A stretch of DNA of 16,551 nucleotides from Ruminococcaceae bacterium UBA5904 (GTDB taxonomy: Bacteria > Bacillota > Clostridia > Oscillospirales > Acutalibacteraceae), in assembly GCA_002431305.1 (NCBI GenBank), contig DJEG01000008.1, positions 1-16,551 of the forward strand. Direction: 5' to 3'. Below, piece after piece: positions 14,215 through 16,551 of this stretch (its first letter is position 1; the number at the start of each line of letters is the position of its first letter). Both the position numbers and the translations under genes were made by a program. Below the pieces are notes generated by a model. That model made no database searches. It saw only the letters and a list, made by a program, of their open reading frames with translations, and had not been told where the DNA came from.

Positions 14215-14445
14215 ATGTCAGCAAAAAACTTTGACAAAAAATGCACGGTGATTTCCACATGGGTGGAGATAGAGGGTAATATGTACTTAACGTACGGTAT
14301 TGAGTACAAGCACAGACGAATAGAGGATTTATCGGTAGACCGTCCGTCTGTTGAAAATCTCGCGTACCGTATGGAAGTATGCGATGTAGATGCGTCGCAC
14401 ATAGATTATGTTGTAGAGGATTTTCTCGTACGCTGTCCCATCTGA
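14215..14445 (+). CDS. Small protein resembling DUF6514
   Basis: This is a 76-residue hydrophilic protein with no signal peptide or membrane segment. The ATG at 14215 is chosen because AAGGAGG lies 7 bases before it; a longer frame from 14149 would start upstream of the -35 box. The pattern YGIEY...IEDLSVDRPSVENLAYRMEVCDVDASHIDYVVEDFL recalls the small Clostridia proteins called DUF6514, which share a YGI motif, a strand-helix layout and a C-terminal VEDF(L/I). This link is from memory and moderate. The function is unknown. It is transcribed toward the prophage repressor gene, 39 bases from its end, so it may be the last host gene or a prophage cargo gene. Confidence 0.8.
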   Translation: MSAKNFDKKCTVISTWVEIEGNMYLTYGIEYKHRRIEDLSVDRPSVENLAYRMEVCDVDASHIDYVVEDFLVRCPI

Positions 14446-14484
14446 AATTTTACAGGTATAGAGATCGGAGAGACGTATGATTAT

Positions 14485-15105
14485 TTATCTTATATAACCT
14501 AAAAACGCGACAGCTTTTCCGAGTATATGCACGTTGTCAAGCCGGGAATCTTCATATACAAGATCATTGTACATGGGGTTTTCCGGCGAGAGGACGAGTT
14601 TTGACGGATATTTCCGCACTCGTTTCAACGTAGCCTCGTCACCGATAAGAACGGCGGCGATGTCTCCGTTTTCAACGTCGGGCTGCCGGCGTATATATAC
14701 AATATCGCCGTCGAAAAGATGCGCGTTTATCATGCTGTCGCCCCTGCATCTGAGCGCAAAATCCGCGTTGATATCAGGCGGGAGCGCAAGCATGTCCTCC
14801 GTGTTTTCCTGCGCGAGAATCGGAAGTCCGCAGGCTATCGTGCCTATCAGCGGGACTTTTCGTGTTTGTGCGTCGGAATAGGAGGGGGGATTTACAAATT
14901 CCTCCGAAATAGGAGATAATAAATACGAGGGGGTGGTGTTCAATGCGTTTGCGAATGCTATCAGTTTAGACCCGCTGATTCCGCGTATGCCGGCTTCAAT
15001 CTTATTTACGGCGGACGCGGTGCGGAAGCCTACGGCTTCTGCAAGCTGCTGCTGAGACATTGATTTGCGTTTGCGAAGATATTTTATCTTTTCATTCGTA
15101 GTCAT
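14485..15105 (-). CDS. Phage CI-like repressor, HTH plus S24 (LexA-like) peptidase
   Basis: This 206-residue protein probably maintains lysogeny and cleaves itself when RecA is activated. An XRE-type helix-turn-helix is at about 5-60 (MSQQQLAEAVGF, then SAVNKIEAG). The S24 domain is at about 84-206. The predicted cleavage bond is Cys92-Gly93 (TIACGLPIL), the nucleophile is Ser124 in CRGDSM and the general base is Lys161 in EATLKRVRK. The start is set at the ATG at 15105, with GGTG 6 bases upstream. A frame extended to 15153 would begin upstream of the gene's own -35 box, which rules it out; an ATG at 15111 is a less likely choice. It is transcribed away from the Cro-like gene, from a shared divergent promoter region. 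Confidence 0.95.
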   Translation of the reverse strand: MTTNEKIKYLRKRKSMSQQQLAEAVGFRTASAVNKIEAGIRGISGSKLIAFANALNTTPSYLLSPISEEFVNPPSYSDAQTRKVPLIGTIACGLPILAQENTEDMLALPPDINADFALRCRGDSMINAHLFDGDIVYIRRQPDVENGDIAAVLIGDEATLKRVRKYPSKLVLSPENPMYNDLVYEDSRLDNVHILGKAVAFLGYIR

Positions 15106-15121
15106 ACTCATCACCGATGTT

Positions 15122-15150
15122 ATGATATCATGAATTAGCCAAAATGTCAA
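15122..15150 (-). promoter_or_regulatory. Leftward promoter of the repressor gene
   Basis: On the minus strand TTGACA (15150-15145) and TATCAT (15127-15122) are 17 bases apart. The start would be near 15115, giving a leader of only about 10 nt before the ATG at 15105. Confidence 0.85.
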
Positions 15151-15174
15151 CATGTTTCATAAAACATATTGACA
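15145..15174. promoter_or_regulatory. 30-bp dyad operator containing both outward -35 boxes
   Basis: The arms TGTCAACATGTTT (15145-15157) and AAACATATTGACA (15162-15174) are inverted copies with a single mismatch, around CATA. The outer six bases of each arm are the -35 boxes of the two divergent promoters. A repressor dimer here would block or modulate both directions at once. Confidence 0.8.
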
Positions 15175-15197
15175 AAACGGCAAAAAAGCGGTATCAT
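15169..15197 (+). promoter_or_regulatory. Rightward (early) phage promoter
   Basis: TTGACA (15169-15174) and TATCAT (15192-15197) are 17 bases apart. Both boxes are identical to those of the leftward promoter. The transcript would start near 15204 and carry a leader of about 130 nt before the Cro-like gene. Confidence 0.85.
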
Positions 15198-15294
15198 GCA
15201 ATCAGACAAACAAATGTTCTGTAGGGGTGATGGTCAAAATCAGCGTCTTTTTAAAAATTTAATAATAGTAATAGCTTATTTTTTTAATTAAAAA

Positions 15295-15310
15295 TTAGCC
15301 AAAATGGCTA
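15295..15310. promoter_or_regulatory. Second operator-like repeat in the Cro-like gene leader
   Basis: TTAGCCAAAATG here is an exact copy of 15135-15146, which lies within the leftward promoter spacer, and both copies are followed by a related ATGTTT(C/T)AT. At this second copy TAGCC and GGCTA also make a perfect inverted repeat around AAAAT. It lies 27 bases before the Cro-like start codon and may be a second repressor or Cro site, or a hairpin in the leader. Confidence 0.6.
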
Positions 15311-15336
15311 TGTTTTATTTTTGAAAGGAGAATAGA

Positions 15337-15540
15337 ATGAGATTAAAAGAGGGAGAAAAAGTAATTTCGAGAAATCAGATAATCGATTTGCGTACGGGGA
15401 TGGATAAAAGCGTTGCCGATTTTGCAAAAATGATAGGCTGTTCAAGGTATTCGGTTTATCTTTACGAAAGCGGAAAACGCCGACCGTGCGGGGAGCGACT
15501 GTCGAAAATAAACGAGCTTCTTGCCGAGAGAAACGGCTGA
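15337..15540 (+). CDS. Small Cro-like helix-turn-helix (XRE) protein
   Basis: This is a 67-residue DNA-binding protein consisting of almost only one helix-turn-helix: IIDLRTGMDKSVADFAKMIGCSRYSVYLYESGKRRP (about 13-49, given here in two overlapping thoughts as the VADFAKMIGC helix, the turn, and the SRYSVYLYE recognition helix). Confidence 0.88.
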   Translation: MRLKEGEKVISRNQIIDLRTGMDKSVADFAKMIGCSRYSVYLYESGKRRPCGERLSKINELLAERNG

Positions 15541-15560
15541 AATGAAAGGGGAATGAAAAA

Positions 15561-15797
15561 ATGAGTGATAATGTAAAACAGCTTTTTTCGGAGAATATAA
15601 TTTGTCCGTTCTACAGAAAAACGAGATCCACGCAGTCGATAGTCTGCGAGGGATACTATGACAAACAGACGTTTGCGGTTATGTTTCAGAACTCGGGGGA
15701 GATAAAATTCTGGCTTAAAAATTACTGCTGTACGTATGACTATATGCGTTGTCCGCATGCAAAATCGCTCGGAGAACAGTATGATATGGCGGCATAA
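15561..15797 (+). CDS. Cys-rich small phage protein of unknown function
   Basis: This is a 78-residue protein starting after AAAGGGG, 20 bases downstream of the Cro-like gene and probably in the same transcript. It has five cysteines (15, 29, 56, 57, 64) in the order CPFYRK, VCEG, NYCC and RCPH. The CPF/RCP pairs plus His66 suggest a metal-binding or disulfide-stabilised fold. Small Cys-rich proteins with this CPxY...CEG...CP pattern occur in clostridial prophages near terminase genes, as far as I recall, but I know no function. A DNA-binding or transcription-control role is possible from its place between the switch and the packaging genes. That is inference only. Confidence 0.8.
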   Translation: MSDNVKQLFSENIICPFYRKTRSTQSIVCEGYYDKQTFAVMFQNSGEIKFWLKNYCCTYDYMRCPHAKSLGEQYDMAA

Positions 15798-15879
15798 ATA
15801 TATTTGCCCGGCATTTTATGCGAAGAACCGTATGTAAAAAAAACGGACAGGGGGGATTATTGTTCGGCGGCGAAACGAG

Positions 15880-15885
15880 TATAAT
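15880..15885 (+). promoter_or_regulatory. Possible -10 box upstream of the terminase genes
   Basis: A perfect TATAAT lies 30 bases before the small-terminase start, in a 117-base gap that otherwise holds no gene I can support. There is no good -35 box at 16-18 bases. If used, it might need a phage activator. Confidence 0.35.
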
Positions 15886-15914
15886 GCACTTATAAAATTT
15901 TGAGAGGTGAAAGA

Positions 15915-16424
15915 GTGAATAAATACGACTGGGACGCCGCCCGTCTTTGGTACATGGAAAACGAAGACGCGTCGCTTGAGAAAACGAGCGTTAAATTCTC
16001 AATTCCGAAAAAAACGCTTTTTTCACACGCGAAGAACGCAGGATGGGCGGCGGCGAAAAGAGAATTGAAAAAACAGCTATCCGAAACCGGAGAGGACGAG
16101 CATGCCGAGTGCGAAAATGAAAAAATCGCCTCGCTTGCATATGCCGCGGATCTTGCCGTCGAACGCATAACGCGGATACTTTCTCAGCCGGCTGATGACG
16201 AAAACGACAAATCCGATACGAAAAATCTCAAAGACTGCGTAAGTGTTCTGAAAGACCTTACTGCGATAATCAGAAACGTAAACGATATTCAGACCCCGGC
16301 GCAGGCGCAGAGTCAGCGTATCGAGCAGGAGAAATGGGAGATTGAGAAGAGTAAACAGACCGAATCGGAAAAAAAAGACGACATACGCGTATTTTTCGAA
16401 TCTGAAGGGGATGAAGAAAAATGA
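15915..16424 (+). CDS. Phage terminase small subunit-like protein
   Basis: This 169-residue protein probably recognises the phage DNA packaging site and hands the DNA to the large subunit. The N-terminal part (about 4-50) is a helix-turn-helix of the terminase-small type: WDAARLWYMENEDASLEKTS, then FSIPKKTLFSHAKNAGWAAAK. A helical middle and a charged C-terminus (KQTESEKKDDIRVFFESEGDEEK) follow, as expected for a ring-forming subunit. The GTG at 15915 is chosen because GAGGTGA ends 5 bases before it; a TTG at 15900 has no such signal. Its stop overlaps the large-subunit start by 4 bases (ATGA), which supports a paired packaging role. The call rests on the N-terminal pattern and the neighbour. 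Confidence 0.85.
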   Translation: MNKYDWDAARLWYMENEDASLEKTSVKFSIPKKTLFSHAKNAGWAAAKRELKKQLSETGEDEHAECENEKIASLAYAADLAVERITRILSQPADDENDKSDTKNLKDCVSVLKDLTAIIRNVNDIQTPAQAQSQRIEQEKWEIEKSKQTESEKKDDIRVFFESEGDEEK

Positions 16425-16551
16425 CGCTGAACATCCCGTCTCCCAATGAAAAACAGGCGTTGTTTTTAAACGAGCACGAGCACAAGCACATAGGCTACGG
16501 CGGAGCGCGAGGGGGCGGAAAATCGTGGGTTGTGCGGGTCAAGGCGATTCT
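16421..16551 (+). CDS. Phage terminase large subunit (partial, C-terminus off the right edge)
   Basis: This is the start of the packaging motor ATPase/nuclease. Only 43 residues are visible: a short lead (MTLNIPSPNEKQALFL), then IGYGGARGGGKSW, a Walker A motif (GGARGGGKS) in the form typical of large terminases. The ATPase centre, the nuclease domain and the C-terminus lie beyond the window. It overlaps the small-subunit gene by 4 bases and is probably translated by coupling, with AAGGGG about 10 bases before the ATG. Confidence 0.9.
   Translation, partial: MTLNIPSPNEKQALFLNEHEHKHIGYGGARGGGKSWVVRVKAI

Larger units (their letters stand above)
14485..16551. mobile_element. Left part of a prophage (runs off the right edge)
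   Basis: A self-cleaving repressor, a divergent small helix-turn-helix gene, a Cys-rich small protein, and small and large terminase subunits follow in phage order. The operator-bearing divergent promoter is typical of a lysogeny switch. The left limit is set at the end of the repressor gene, but the true attachment site may lie further left. No integrase, excisionase or replication gene is in view. Confidence 0.88.

Noticed and set aside
15106..15153. Longer N-terminus for the phage repressor
   Set aside because: The extension would start upstream of the -35 box of the gene's own promoter and adds non-family sequence before the helix-turn-helix.
15215..15292. A 25-codon frame in the Cro-like gene leader
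   Set aside because: It has no ribosome binding site and low-complexity coding. The leader is better explained by promoter and operator elements.
15818..15895. A 25-codon frame between the Cys-rich protein and the small terminase
   Set aside because: No ribosome binding site precedes its ATG and the product shows no recognisable feature.

Overview
The window reads as a chromosomal segment of an anaerobic, low-to-mid-GC Firmicute, most likely a gut clostridium of the Oscillospiraceae/Ruminococcaceae type. This is an inference from a lysine-riboswitch amino-acid transporter, a BspA-like leucine-rich-repeat surface protein, small Clostridia-type proteins and AAGGAG-like ribosome binding sites. 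No 16S rRNA or other marker gene is present, so the taxon is not proven.

Layout. (1) Positions 1-2532, minus strand: an amino-acid ABC transporter operon in the order lipoprotein binding protein, permease, ATPase (the ATPase runs off the left edge). It is driven by a consensus promoter and controlled by a lysine riboswitch with a visible terminator/antiterminator pair, so the likely substrate is lysine. The binding protein is a circular permutant: its usual C-terminal half comes first. (2) 2636-5227, plus strand: a secreted leucine-rich-repeat protein with its own consensus promoter and terminator. (3) 5249-8338, minus strand: a LuxR-type regulator, a GNAT acetyltransferase and a secreted metallophosphoesterase. 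(4) 8359-10271, minus strand: a DEAD-box RNA helicase with a DbpA-type RNA-binding domain, preceded by an attenuator-like hairpin. (5) 10329-12220, plus strand: an AbrB-type regulator, ABC ATPase and ABC-2 permease, with a perfect palindrome at the expected transcription start. (6) 12229-13836, minus strand: a membrane-anchored lipase of the thermoalkalophilic (I.5) type followed by a 39-residue lysine-rich small ORF whose ribosome binding site lies inside the lipase terminator. (7) 13837-14445: an AT-rich spacer and a small DUF6514-like gene. (8) From about 14485 to the right edge: the beginning of a prophage, with a self-cleaving repressor, a divergent Cro-like gene, a Cys-rich small protein, and small and large terminase subunits. 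The last is cut by the window edge.

The genes form independent units rather than one system. The most notable points are the circularly permuted, lysine-riboswitch-controlled binding protein; the phage switch, in which one 30-bp dyad holds both outward-facing -35 boxes; and the very short path from repressor to terminase, with no replication module and no integrase in view.
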